Shown here piece by piece: positions 35,251 to 44,436 of a stretch of 64,000 nt of DNA; position 1 is the stretch's first letter, and every line of letters begins with the position of its first letter. Where the stretch lies: NCBI GenBank assembly GCA_963742405.1, contig CAVUMB010000003.1, forward strand, positions 62,001 through 126,000. Direction: 5' to 3'. Source of the DNA: JAGVSR01 sp963742405 (GTDB taxonomy: Bacteria; Pseudomonadota; Alphaproteobacteria; Rhizobiales; Hyphomicrobiaceae). The notes under the pieces were generated by a model. It did no database searches and was not told the origin of the DNA. It saw nothing but the letters and a program-made list of their open reading frames with translations. A program made the position numbers and the translations under genes.

Positions 35251-35997
35251 TTACCGATCTCCGGCGCTGGCAACCGCTCCCACCTCCGGCGCCAACAGTG
35301 GCGCGAGCATCCGGCGCATGCGTGCGATGTCATCGTCGCTGACGCGGAAGAAGCGATTGCGCATCCGAGCACGATGCGACGCCTGATCGATGTGCCCTGC
35401 CAAAAGGGTAATCGGAATGTCGCCGGGCGGATAGAACGCCGGCTCGCCCATCTGTTCAAAGCTCAGTAGGTGTTTGTAATACGGCACCCAATCGGGCTTT
35501 GTCGCAACCACGATGGCCGATACGCCTACCGCGCGCGCCGCAGCGAAGGCCGAGCGGACCATAAACCCATAAAGTGTTGCTCGGTATGAAGTATTGCCGA
35601 TGGCAGGCTCGATGCCAAGGCGGCACACTTCAACGAGGCCGTCGGCGGCTGTGGCTTTGTACGCCGCGAGCGCGGGATAATAGGGCGCGCAGGGCAAATT
35701 CGAGAGATCGTCACCGGGCAGGCTGAAACACAACCGCATGGTCGCAACGAGCCGACCATTGTCGTAGCCGCCAAAAATGGCCGTTGTCGACATGTCGTCA
35801 TGGGCATCGCGATATTCGGCCCCGTCCGCGCGCGCGACATAGCCCTGATCAGCATAGGCTTTGAAGCGCAGCCGAAGTGCTTCCGAGATATCGGAGGGTC
35901 GGGTCAGGAGCCGAATTTCGAAGGCATCAGCGTTGTTGCGGGGATCTTGTGGACTGGTGGAACGCGTCCCACGACCTAAAGGAATGATCTCTGACAT
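35251..35997 (-). CDS. FeeM-like N-acyl amino acid synthase (GNAT/autoinducer-synthase fold)
   Basis: About 248 residues from ATG 35997 (GTG 36036 and ATG 36033 also possible). The pattern matches FeeM-type acyltransferases: IRLLTRPSDISEALRLRFKAY, then DAHDDMSTTAIFGGYDNGRLVATMRL, VEVCRLGIEPAIG, YGFMVRSAFAAARAVGVSAIVVATKP and Y.H.L.FEQMGEPAFYPPGDIPITLL. The family couples fatty acyl groups from acyl carrier protein to amino acids and is related to acyl-homoserine-lactone synthases. No LuxR-type receptor or acyl carrier protein is next to it. The product is a guess. Confidence 0.78.
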   Translation of the reverse strand: MSEIIPLGRGTRSTSPQDPRNNADAFEIRLLTRPSDISEALRLRFKAYADQGYVARADGAEYRDAHDDMSTTAIFGGYDNGRLVATMRLCFSLPGDDLSNLPCAPYYPALAAYKATAADGLVEVCRLGIEPAIGNTSYRATLYGFMVRSAFAAARAVGVSAIVVATKPDWVPYYKHLLSFEQMGEPAFYPPGDIPITLLAGHIDQASHRARMRNRFFRVSDDDIARMRRMLAPLLAPEVGAVASAGDR

Positions 35998-36189
35998 ATT
36001 TTTTTGGTCTCTCACGCGTCGACGAGATGCCATCACCCGTCCCGCGTTCCTACGCGGCCAGGCCGTTCAGTTGCAAGTCAATCCTAGTGGGGAAGGTCAA
36101 TGGCCCGACAAACGATGCGACGAGGCACCAGCTAAACCAATGCGGCAGACTTGCTCTGGTTCCCCGGCAAGATCGACTAAGCTAGAGGC

Positions 36190-37620
36190 TTACTCGGTGT
36201 ACGTCCTGACGTCTACGAACCGGCCTTCGAGAGCAGCGGCCGCGGCCATGATGGGTGAGACCAGATGGGTCCGTCCTTTGTAGCCCTGGCGGCCTTCGAA
36301 ATTGCAATTCGAGGTCGACGCGCACCGCTGGCCCGGCTTCAGCTGGTCGGGATTCATGCCAAGGCACATGGAGCAGCCAGGCTCACGCCACTGGAAGCCA
36401 GCATTCTTGAAGATCGTATCAAGGCCTTCGGCTTCGGCCTGCTGCTTGACGAGGCCAGACCCAGGAACGATCATCGCGTAGGCGAGATTGGCCGAAATCT
36501 TCTTGCCATCAACGACTTTTGCTACGGCGCGCAGATCTTCAATGCGGCCGTTTGTACATGATCCAATCCACACCACATCGAGCTTAATGTCGGTGATCTT
36601 TGTTCCGGGCTGAAGGCCCATGTATTCCAGGGCGCGGACCATGGACGCGCGTTTGTTGTCATTCGCCACGTGAGCCGGATCTGGGACTGCGCCGGTCACC
36701 GCGACAACGTCCTCCGGGGAGGTCCCCCAAGATACGATCGGCGGGAGTTGCGCGGCGTCCAGCTTGACGACGCGATCGAAATGGGCGCCGTCGTCGGTTT
36801 GCAGTGTCTTCCAGTACTCCATTGCCATGTCCCAAGCCGCGCCCTTTGGCGCTTTCGGGCGGCCGTTGATGAAGGCGTAGGTTTTCTCATCAGGGGCAAT
36901 CATGCCAGCGCGTGCGCCGCCTTCAATGGACATGTTGCAGACCGTCATGCGACCTTCCATCGATAGGGCGCGGATCGCCTCTCCGGCGTACTCGATGACC
37001 GAGCCCGTGCCGCCGGCGGTGCCAATTTCACCGATGATGGCGAGGATGATGTCCTTGGCGCCTACGCCTTTCGGTGCCACCCCGTCCACCTGGACGAGCA
37101 TGTTTTTTGCCTTCTTCTGAATCAGCGTCTGGGTGGCGAGTACGTGCTCCACTTCAGAGGTGCCAATGCCATGGGCAAGCGCGCCGAAGGCGCCATGGGT
37201 CGAGGTGTGGCTATCACCGCAGACAATGGTCGTGCCGGGCAGCGTGAAGCCCTGCTCGGGACCGACGACGTGGACGATGCCTTGCCGCTTGTCGAGTTCG
37301 TTGAAATATTCGATGCCGAAATCACGGGCGTTCTGCGCCAAGGTTTCAACCTGCGTGCGGCTTTCGGCATCATCGATGCCGTGGGAGCGGTCCGAAGTCG
37401 GAACGTTGTGATCGACCACGGCCAGCGTCTTTTCGGGCGCGTGGACCTTGCGGCCGGCCATGCGGAGACCTTCGAATGCCTGCGGGCTCGTGACTTCGTG
37501 GATCAGGTGGCGGTCGATGTAGAGCAGACACGTTCCGTCCGGCTGACGATCGACCACGTGATCGTCGAAGATCTTGTCGTACAGCGTCTTTGGAGCGTTA
37601 TCGGCCATGGCGCGCGTCAT
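36190..37620 (-). CDS. leuC: 3-isopropylmalate dehydratase large subunit
   Basis: Isomerises 2-isopropylmalate to 3-isopropylmalate in leucine synthesis, as a heterodimer with LeuD. The 476-residue aconitase-type protein has VCGDSHTSTHGAFGALAHG, MSIEGGARAGMIAPDEKT and the three cluster cysteines in WIGSCTNGR and CSMCLGMNPD. ATG 37620 has GGAAAG just upstream; ATG 37608 is an alternative. leuD is 6 kb away on the other strand and leuB is not in the window. Confidence 0.97.
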   Translation of the reverse strand: MTRAMADNAPKTLYDKIFDDHVVDRQPDGTCLLYIDRHLIHEVTSPQAFEGLRMAGRKVHAPEKTLAVVDHNVPTSDRSHGIDDAESRTQVETLAQNARDFGIEYFNELDKRQGIVHVVGPEQGFTLPGTTIVCGDSHTSTHGAFGALAHGIGTSEVEHVLATQTLIQKKAKNMLVQVDGVAPKGVGAKDIILAIIGEIGTAGGTGSVIEYAGEAIRALSMEGRMTVCNMSIEGGARAGMIAPDEKTYAFINGRPKAPKGAAWDMAMEYWKTLQTDDGAHFDRVVKLDAAQLPPIVSWGTSPEDVVAVTGAVPDPAHVANDNKRASMVRALEYMGLQPGTKITDIKLDVVWIGSCTNGRIEDLRAVAKVVDGKKISANLAYAMIVPGSGLVKQQAEAEGLDTIFKNAGFQWREPGCSMCLGMNPDQLKPGQRCASTSNCNFEGRQGYKGRTHLVSPIMAAAAALEGRFVDVRTYTE

Positions 37621-37755
37621 ACTTTCCAGAAAGAGTGGAGACGTCTCGTCGGGTGCTGGCGGTTAGATAGCGCTGTCGCGGTTGGTTCGCAAATCGGCGG
37701 GCCAACACGGTCCGATAAGTCGCGCCTGCCGGGGCGCGCTTTCGCCGATAATCCA

Positions 37756-37785
37756 AAAAAGAAGCCGGGCACAAGGCCCGGCTTT
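37756..37785 (-). terminator. Rho-independent terminator of the LysR gene
   Basis: Stem AAGCCGGGC (37762-37770) and GCCCGGCTT (37776-37784) with a five-base loop. On the minus strand a T-rich tract (TTCTTTTTTGG) follows the stem. It lies about 130 bases after the LysR stop codon and ahead of leuC. On the plus strand the tail is only TTTAAAT. Confidence 0.82.
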
Positions 37786-37918
37786 AAATAGTCGATCCTA
37801 CCCGAACTTGGTGAGGGGACTGGCGGTGGCAATTGGCCAGTCAACTCCACAACACCGGATGTGGGTTAAACGTCCGGAGACGAAGGTGGATCACGCCCTC
37901 GTGAAGGCGATGACCGTC

Positions 37919-38818
37919 TCAATATTGCAGCTGACGCGCCTTGGAAACCAGAAAATCGCGTAGCACCTGGACTTTCTTGGACGTTTTCAGCTCCTCAGGA
38001 TAGACGAAGAGTATCGGCAACGACGGCTTAGAAAATTCGACCTTGGTCAGGACGTGGACCAGATCGGTCTCCTGTTCTGTCATGTAGTCGGGGATCATGC
38101 CGATCCCGACGCCGGCGATAATGGCGTGCTTAATGGCCACGACGGAGTTGACCCGGAAGGCGGCATGGCGGGGCTCTTTGCCCTCGCGACCGACCGTTTC
38201 GAGCCAGGTAATCGCCGGCAAGTGCTGAGAAGGCTGGCCGGAATAGGATATGATCCGGTGGCCCGTCTCAAGGTCGGCCAAGGTTTCGGGCAGCCCAAAG
38301 CGGCGAATATACTGCGTTGAGGCCATGGCGCGAACTTTGGCGGTGAACAGGGGCCGGCGGATCAGTTCCGGCTGGTCGGGTTCGCGGGTCCAGATGGCGA
38401 CGTCGGCCTCGCGCATCGCGATGTCGATCTGCTCGTCATCAAGGATCAGATCGACCCGAATGTCGGGATATAGATCCATGAATTCGCGAATGTGCTGGGT
38501 CACCCACACCGAACCGAGGCCCACGGGGGCGGCTACGCGCAGATCGCCCGACGGTTTTGTGGTTGTGTCGCCGAGCAGGAGTTCGGCTGTTTGCAGCTTG
38601 CTCATCACTTCTGCGACAGTGCGATAGAGGAGTTCGCCTTGTTCGGTCAGCACGAGGCCGCGCGCATGGCGATGAAAGAGTGCAACTTTCAGGTCTTTTT
38701 CCAGCGCGGAGACCTGACGCGAAACGGCGCTTTGGCTCATGTTAAGCGCATCGCCCGCATGCGTGAAGCTACCGGCAGCCGCGGAGGCGTGGAAAATGCG
38801 GAGCTTATCCCAATCCAT
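37919..38818 (-). CDS. LysR-family transcriptional regulator
   Basis: 299 residues. The N-terminal winged helix-turn-helix is clear (DWDKLRIFHASAAAGSFTHAGDALNMSQSAVSRQVSALE in pieces, residues 2-40), then the linker helix and the periplasmic-binding-like effector domain (GDLRVAAPVGLGS, VDLILDDEQIDIAMREADVAIW). It diverges from the beta-propeller gene, with trxB beyond it. The effector and targets are unknown. It could regulate the divergent gene through the 182-base gap. Confidence 0.93.
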   Translation of the reverse strand: MDWDKLRIFHASAAAGSFTHAGDALNMSQSAVSRQVSALEKDLKVALFHRHARGLVLTEQGELLYRTVAEVMSKLQTAELLLGDTTTKPSGDLRVAAPVGLGSVWVTQHIREFMDLYPDIRVDLILDDEQIDIAMREADVAIWTREPDQPELIRRPLFTAKVRAMASTQYIRRFGLPETLADLETGHRIISYSGQPSQHLPAITWLETVGREGKEPRHAAFRVNSVVAIKHAIIAGVGIGMIPDYMTEQETDLVHVLTKVEFSKPSLPILFVYPEELKTSKKVQVLRDFLVSKARQLQY

Positions 38819-39000
38819 TTTCGATATCGTCCGTCCAGAGTCTGCTAACGCAACCTAGTGCCTGTGTCTGACAACTCAGGATAGCGGGTCGGCCGTCCGA
38901 ACTGCTTGTGTCGGGGTGCCGCACGTCGGTGAAACTCCTTGGCGGGATGTGCGTTGTTCATCGAGTCCCCGCAAATTTTTACGAATATCGAGGCCCCCAA

Positions 39001-39873
39001 ATGTTGTCGGTACGTCACGCTCTCGTCATGCTCACTATTGCAACTGCGGCCACGGCTGCAACCGCAGCGCCCTCCGCCACGAAGCTCTGGGAAACAGCGG
39101 GGTTCAAAAATCCTGAATCCGCACTTTTCGACAATGAGGCGGGCGTTGTTTATGTGAGCAACGTCAATGGCGAGCCGACAGCGAAAGACGGCAATGGATT
39201 TGTGTCGAAGGTTTCGCCGAATGGCAAAATTCAAACGCTGGAGTGGGTCAAGGGTTTGAACGGGCCCAAAGGATTGGCGCACGCCGGCGGTAAACTGTAT
39301 GTCGCGGATATCGATGAGCTTGTCGAAATCGACTTAAAATCGGGCGCCATCGCCAAACGTTATCCCGCGGCTGGAGCCAAGTTCCTGAACGATGTTGCAG
39401 CAGATGCGGCGGGGAACATCTACGTCAGCGACATGGCGACAAACACGATCTGGCGTTTATCGGGCGGCAAATTCGAGGTGTTCGTGAACGACGCCAAGCT
39501 TGAAAGCCCGAATGGCTTGGCGGTCGAGAATGACACGCTTTGGGTTGCCGCATGGGGCGTCATGACCAACGGCATGGAGACGAAGGTGCCGGGTCATTTG
39601 AAGCGCGTGTCACTGATCGACAAAACCATCACGTCGCACGGCAACGGTTCACCGCTCGGCAATCTCGACGGGCTTGAGCCACTCGGCGATGGGGCGTACT
39701 TGGTCAGTGACTGGGTCGCGGGCAAGGTTTTTCGGATTACGCCAACTGGCGAGGCAAACCTTCTATTTGAGCTTGGGCCAGGAACTGCCGACCTTGGTTA
39801 TGATAGAGCGAGTGCAACAACCTATATCCCGCAGATGAAGACTGGGATGTTGTACGCATTGAAGGTCAAATAA
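39001..39873 (+). CDS. Secreted SMP-30/NHL-type beta-propeller protein
   Basis: 290 residues from ATG 39001, with GAGG (38990-38993) upstream. A signal peptide (VRHALVMLTIATAATAATAA) is followed by a six-bladed propeller pattern of short repeats (NEAGVVYVSNVNG, GGKLYVADIDELVEIDL, AAGNIYVSDMATNTIWRL, NDTLWVAAWG, DGAYLVSDWVAGKVFRI). Metal-binding and active-site positions of SMP-30 lactonases cannot be confirmed. It could be a lactonase or a binding propeller. It diverges from the LysR gene. Confidence 0.85.
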   Translation: MLSVRHALVMLTIATAATAATAAPSATKLWETAGFKNPESALFDNEAGVVYVSNVNGEPTAKDGNGFVSKVSPNGKIQTLEWVKGLNGPKGLAHAGGKLYVADIDELVEIDLKSGAIAKRYPAAGAKFLNDVAADAAGNIYVSDMATNTIWRLSGGKFEVFVNDAKLESPNGLAVENDTLWVAAWGVMTNGMETKVPGHLKRVSLIDKTITSHGNGSPLGNLDGLEPLGDGAYLVSDWVAGKVFRITPTGEANLLFELGPGTADLGYDRASATTYIPQMKTGMLYALKVK

Positions 39874-39892
39874 TCCGAGAAGCTTGAGATAT

Positions 39893-40858
39893 CTATTCCG
39901 CAGCGGCAACGTGCAGGGAAGTGTGGGCGAGGAAGCGTTCTGCTTCGAGCGCAGCCATACACCCCATGCCAGCGGCGGTGACGGCTTGTCGGTAAACCTC
40001 GTCCTTGACGTCCCCGGCGGCGAAAACGCCCGCAATGTCTGTTGCTGTCGAGTCAGGCTTGGTTATGAGGTAGCCGCCTGGTGTTGTTGGCAATTGCTGC
40101 TTGAAGAGTTCGGTCGCGGGGGAGTGGCCGATGGCGATGAAGACACCGTCGATGGCGCGTTGCGTAATTTTGCCGGTCTTGACGTTCTTCAAGCGGACGC
40201 CGGTTACTGTTTTGGGATCAGTCGTGCCGACAATCTCCTCAATGGCCGAATCCCAGATCACTTCGACCTTGGAGTTTTTCATCAAACGATCCTGGAGAAT
40301 TTTCTCGGCGCGGAAACTGTCGCGACGGTGGACCACAGTCACGCGGCTCGCAAACTTCGTCAGAAAGAGCGCTTCTTCAACCGCTGTATTGCCGCCGCCG
40401 ACTACAATGACTTCTTTGCCTTTGTAAAAGAAGCCGTCACACGTGGCGCAAGCAGAGACGCCAAAGCCCTTGAAGACATCTTCGGACGGGATGCCAAGCC
40501 AGCGAGCCTGCGCGCCGGTGCAAATGATCAAAACATCTGACGTGTAGACATCACCGCTGTCGCCCTCGAGGCGGAACGGACGGCTTTTGAGGTCCACATT
40601 CACAATGTGATCGACGACAATTTCGGTGCCGACGTGTTCGGCCTGGGCGCGCATCTGGTCCATCAGCCAAGGACCCTGAATGACATCGGCGAAGCCCGGG
40701 TAATTTTCCACGTCGGTCGTAATGGTCAGCTGACCGCCGGGCTGAATACCTTGGATCATGACCGGCTTCAGCAACGCTCGGGCCGCGTAGATTGCAGCCG
40801 TATATCCGGCTGGGCCGGAGCCGAGAATGATGACTTTGGAGTGCTTGGCGATCGACAT
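39893..40858 (-). CDS. trxB: Thioredoxin reductase
   Basis: Passes electrons from NADPH via FAD to thioredoxin. The 321-residue protein has the FAD motif GSGPAGY (13-19), the redox motif CATC (Cys137, Cys140) in SACATCDGFFYKGK, the NADPH motif VVGGGNTAVEEALFL and the C-terminal FAD motif GVFAAGDVKDEVYRQAVTAAG. Length and motifs are normal for the low-molecular-weight type. Confidence 0.97.
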   Translation of the reverse strand: MSIAKHSKVIILGSGPAGYTAAIYAARALLKPVMIQGIQPGGQLTITTDVENYPGFADVIQGPWLMDQMRAQAEHVGTEIVVDHIVNVDLKSRPFRLEGDSGDVYTSDVLIICTGAQARWLGIPSEDVFKGFGVSACATCDGFFYKGKEVIVVGGGNTAVEEALFLTKFASRVTVVHRRDSFRAEKILQDRLMKNSKVEVIWDSAIEEIVGTTDPKTVTGVRLKNVKTGKITQRAIDGVFIAIGHSPATELFKQQLPTTPGGYLITKPDSTATDIAGVFAAGDVKDEVYRQAVTAAGMGCMAALEAERFLAHTSLHVAAAE

Positions 40859-40997
40859 GATAAATTCCCGGCGGCGGGCGGTATAAGCCCGGCATTTGAC
40901 CTCGCCCCACTAGATCGGTGGTGCGGCGGATCCTTGTTTCGCGTCCGCTCATATAGCGCTGCGACGGCGGATTCGCGAGCCCCCGGGCCGATGTCTA

Positions 40998-41963
40998 TCA
41001 GGGGTTCATCAGAAATGTAACAGCCGCGCGAACAACCGGCGGAGAGGACAGGAGTTTTCGGTGTCCCAGCCCGTCAAATGCGGCCAGTTCTGCTGCGGGG
41101 TAGGCGGAGACAATCGCCTCGGAATTGGCAATCGGAACTTCGGCGTCGTCCTTGGAGTGGATGAGGAGCGCCGGCCGGTTGGCACTACGCAACAGATGCG
41201 AGGCCGTAAATGTCGGCAAGGGTCGATGAGCCACTCGCTCCAAATGCCGTTCGAAGGTTGTCCGGGCAGCATCCGTCATATGGCGGGCGTCGGCAAACTC
41301 TCGTGTAATCTGGCCGAATTCATTGGGCGGACCGATCAAGACATAGCGCTTGAAATCGTACTTGCGACGAAATGGCGGGCCGCCGCCGCCTGCATGAAGA
41401 ACCGCGAAACAACCCATCGAATGGCCGAGCGCATAATCGGGCTGAAACGCATCGGCGACGCGTAAGACCGAGTGGGTGTAGTCGACAAGGCTCGCACGGG
41501 CGCGCTTGCATTTGCCATGTGCAGGGGCGTCAAGAAGAACCGCGCGAGCACCCAAGTGGCGCAACCGTTCGCCGAACAGCGTCATAAACGAGGCTTCTGC
41601 TGTCCAGCCATGCGCTACGAGAACGGTCGCGCGAGGCGGCCGATCTTCAGGTTCAAAAACGTAGACGGGAATATCGCCATGTGGCGAGGGAACCGTCAGC
41701 CGGTGCGCATCCTTAAGGAAGCGGCGTGCGCGCCGGACGAGAAACGCATGACCGGCCTCACGGCGCTCCGACCGATTTGGTTCGCAAAAATTTCGAAACG
41801 CCATGTCGCCGGCTCGTTGTGGCGAGCGGCGGCTCAAATCGGAGAGGTCGGGGACTTCCACCGGGGCCCATACACGAGGGCCAGGCGGAGGGCCAATTAT
41901 ACGCTTTTGAGGCAACACAGTTTGCCGGCCTGACGACGGAGCGAGATCGATACTTTGTAACAT
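40998..41963 (-). CDS. Alpha/beta hydrolase
   Basis: Up to 321 residues from ATG 41963; ATG 41804 would give a 268-residue form that still holds the whole fold, and neither has a clear ribosome site. The core reads TVLVAHGWTAEASFM (oxyanion region), ALGHSMGCFAVLHAGG (nucleophile Ser in GHSMG), LLIHSKDDAEVPI (acid Asp) and DGLGHRKLL (His). It resembles cytosolic esterases or acyltransferase-like hydrolases of unknown substrate. A conserved N-terminal block NFCEPNRSERR precedes the fold. Confidence 0.85.
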   Translation of the reverse strand: MLQSIDLAPSSGRQTVLPQKRIIGPPPGPRVWAPVEVPDLSDLSRRSPQRAGDMAFRNFCEPNRSERREAGHAFLVRRARRFLKDAHRLTVPSPHGDIPVYVFEPEDRPPRATVLVAHGWTAEASFMTLFGERLRHLGARAVLLDAPAHGKCKRARASLVDYTHSVLRVADAFQPDYALGHSMGCFAVLHAGGGGPPFRRKYDFKRYVLIGPPNEFGQITREFADARHMTDAARTTFERHLERVAHRPLPTFTASHLLRSANRPALLIHSKDDAEVPIANSEAIVSAYPAAELAAFDGLGHRKLLSSPPVVRAAVTFLMNP

Positions 41964-42201
41964 AGGGAAGAAACCGCCACTTGTGACCGGAGTTCCCGGA
42001 CTTGCAATGGTAGAATACCACTCTTGGGCTTGCCGGGAGGAGGCGCGCGGTCGCAGCCCTGTTGCTTGCGACCCGTGACCCGGTGCCTAGCTTCTTCTTG
42101 TTGCCCGATTGACATGGTGCTAAGGCGCGCGCCCCGGCAGCGCCCGGCCAGGGTGCGCCGCACCAGCGGCGGCCCGGGACGCAAGAGGAGCAGACATCGC
42201 C

Positions 42202-42618
42202 ATGGCTGACGATTTCGACTGGGGATCGGCCACGGCCCCGACATTAGCCGATTTCGAGCGTCTAGCTACTTTGGGTTGGAACCGTTTGCCGGCAGAGTTC
42301 CGGCAAATGTGTGGGGATCTCGTTATTCGCTGCGAAGATTTTGCCATTGACGAAGTGCTTGACGAATTGGGCATCGAAAGTCCCTTCGACCTGATGGGGC
42401 TTTACCAGGGCGTCAGCTTGGACAAAAAGAGCCTGGCGGATGCGCCGCGCGAGCCCGACATGGTGTTTTTGTACCGGCGAGCGATCCTCGACTATTGGGC
42501 AGACGAGGGGGAAACGCTTGGCGATCTCATCACCCATGTTCTGGTGCACGAAATTGGGCATCACTTCGGGTTTTCGGATGACGACATGGAAGAGATCGAG
42601 AACGAGGCGCTTGGGTGA
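42202..42618 (+). CDS. Minimal zincin-type metallopeptidase family protein
   Basis: 138 residues. The single zincin helix carries HEIGHHFGFSDDDME (His116, Glu117, His120), with the acidic third-ligand region just after it. The family (COG3824-type) is a small cytosolic zincin with no known substrate. The upstream part has the typical LPAEFRQMCGDLVIRCEDFA. AGAGGAG lies about 9 bases before ATG 42202. A second protein with a zincin motif is encoded 130 bases downstream. Confidence 0.88.
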   Translation: MADDFDWGSATAPTLADFERLATLGWNRLPAEFRQMCGDLVIRCEDFAIDEVLDELGIESPFDLMGLYQGVSLDKKSLADAPREPDMVFLYRRAILDYWADEGETLGDLITHVLVHEIGHHFGFSDDDMEEIENEALG

Positions 42619-42748
42619 GCCAATTCGACATTGTCGCCACACTTCGGGTAACACGGCGGCGGCCTCTTGCACCGCAACCGCGGCTGGGCGATGTTAGATC
42701 GCAGCGGTGCCGGCCGGCCGTAGTAAACTGAAATAATCTGGGCATAAC

Positions 42749-43264
42749 ATGACGGTAGGCCTTCGATCGCTCGTCGTACTCTTCGCCGGAGCGCTGCTTG
42801 GTTTGGCTAGTCCATGCTTTGCGGACGATCCTATACCAACGCCGGAGGAGTACGCGGAGCATGTCGGTGGCGCGCCCATCTTGAAACCCGGCGAATTAAA
42901 GCTCGACGGGCGCCAGCAGGTTTGTGGACAGCGTCCCACGGTGATCGATAACAATCTGGACGATTACGGCGCCGCGTATCCGGGATTTCTCATCATCAAT
43001 CCGAAGCTGGTCGATCGGGTCTCGACGCCCGTGAAGCTTTGGATCTATGCCCACGAATGTGGCCATCAGTTTCGGGGCCCCGACGAGGAAACGGCGGATT
43101 GCTTTGCGGTGCAACGCGGGCGACGCCAAGGTTGGCTTTCCGAAGACGGGCTGGACGAAATCTGCAAGTTCATCTCGCCGGCCAAAGGGTCCAGCATGCA
43201 TCTCTCCGGCTCGCACCGGTGCGAATATATGCGCAAGTGCTACGCTGACCCGACGATCCGCTGA
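42749..43264 (+). CDS. Secreted HExxH protein (putative zinc protease)
   Basis: 171 residues. A signal peptide (GLRSLVVLFAGALLGLASPCFA) precedes a compact domain with HECGHQFRGPDEETADCFA at residues 102-120. HExxH (His102, Glu103, His106) plus the acidic residues after it resemble a zincin active site. Six cysteines in the mature part (59, 104, 118, 139, 158, 164) suggest disulfides, though Cys104 and Cys118 lie at the active site. I do not know the family by name. Proteolysis is inferred from the motif only. Confidence 0.78.
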   Translation: MTVGLRSLVVLFAGALLGLASPCFADDPIPTPEEYAEHVGGAPILKPGELKLDGRQQVCGQRPTVIDNNLDDYGAAYPGFLIINPKLVDRVSTPVKLWIYAHECGHQFRGPDEETADCFAVQRGRRQGWLSEDGLDEICKFISPAKGSSMHLSGSHRCEYMRKCYADPTIR

Positions 43265-43343
43265 GGTTGTCCCCGCCTTCGACCGCGCTTCTAGACTGGT
43301 CGCGTGAATTCCGGCCACCGGCCGGCTTGCGGCGAGGCACGCG

Positions 43344-43787
43344 ATGCGGGTTCCCGACTACTCAAAACGTATTCTGGCATTGGCTGAAGTACTGCATCGC
43401 TGGATTGGGCAGCTGATGAAGCTCGACGGCATACGGCGGGAGAAGGTTGCGCGTTATGCCGAAGAAATTGCGGCGACACTGGCGCGGGCTGCCGAAGCGC
43501 ATCACCTTCTGGAAGCGGAGCCCGTGAACGGACCGGCGCAACGAGCGCTGGTTAGGGAATTTGGACGGCTATCGGGATATCTTGAGACGATTGTCGGCGT
43601 GCTGCAACGCCATCTTGACGGGCGCAAGCTCGCTGGCGTTAAAAGGCGGCTCGAACAGCTGCGCCCGTCCGAGACGGGTGTTACTTATCCGGTCATGCTT
43701 CCAGCCAATCGGCACCACGCGGCCGTCGATCGGCTGACGGCGGCGGAGGGCTACTTCCGGGCACTGGCCGATGCATTGAGGGCGTGA
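43344..43787 (+). CDS. Helical protein of unknown function
   Basis: 147 residues, no signal peptide. It looks mostly helical (SKRILALAEVLHRWIGQLMK, KVARYAEEIAATLARAAEAH, GYLETIVGVLQRHLDGRKL), then RLEQLRPSETGVTYPVMLPANRHHAAVDRL in pieces. It ends 26 bases before leuD, so co-transcription with leuD is likely. No family recognised. Confidence 0.65.
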   Translation: MRVPDYSKRILALAEVLHRWIGQLMKLDGIRREKVARYAEEIAATLARAAEAHHLLEAEPVNGPAQRALVREFGRLSGYLETIVGVLQRHLDGRKLAGVKRRLEQLRPSETGVTYPVMLPANRHHAAVDRLTAAEGYFRALADALRA

Positions 43788-43813
43788 CAATCGCGCCTGC
43801 ACAAGAGGACGCG

Positions 43814-44422
43814 ATGGACAAATTCGTCAAGCTCACCGGTGTTGCCGCTCCCCTGCCATTGCGCAATATCGACACCGATATGATCATCCCCAAACAGTTC
43901 TTGAAAACGATCAAGCGCACGGGACTCGGGACGTCTCTGTTCTTCGAAATGCGTTACGATAATGCGACAGGGGCCGAGATCCCGGATTTCGTGCTAAATA
44001 AACCGGCTTACCGCAATGCGACGATCCTTGTGACGGGGGAAAACTTTGGTTGCGGATCTTCGCGTGAACATGCGCCATGGGCGCTGCTTGATTTCGGAAT
44101 TCGCTGTGTCATCGCGCCGGACTTCGCCGATATTTTCTACAACAACTGCTTCCAGAACGGAATTCTGCCGATCAAGCTGCCGCAGGCTGACGTCGACCGG
44201 TTGATGGACGATGCGCAGCGCGGGGCGAACGCGACCGTGACGGTCGATCTCGAAGCTCAGGAAATCCGCGGGCCGGACGGCGGCGTGATCAAGTTCGACG
44301 TCGATGCGTTTCGCAAACATTGCCTGTTGAACGGTCTCGATGCGGTCGGTCTGACATTGCAAAAGCAGGACGCGATCAAATCCTTCGAGGACAAAACCGC
44401 GACGACACGCCCCTGGCTTTGA
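43814..44422 (+). CDS. leuD: 3-isopropylmalate dehydratase small subunit
   Basis: Swivel-domain partner of LeuC. The 202-residue protein has the family marks NIDTDMIIPKQFLKTI, GENFGCGSSREHAPWALLDFG and NNCFQNGILPI. ATG 43814 has AAGAGGA (43803-43809) 4 bases upstream. A VOC-family gene follows after 14 bases. leuC is on the other strand about 6 kb to the left. Confidence 0.96.
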   Translation: MDKFVKLTGVAAPLPLRNIDTDMIIPKQFLKTIKRTGLGTSLFFEMRYDNATGAEIPDFVLNKPAYRNATILVTGENFGCGSSREHAPWALLDFGIRCVIAPDFADIFYNNCFQNGILPIKLPQADVDRLMDDAQRGANATVTVDLEAQEIRGPDGGVIKFDVDAFRKHCLLNGLDAVGLTLQKQDAIKSFEDKTATTRPWL

Positions 44423-44436
44423 GCGGAGTGAGCAAC

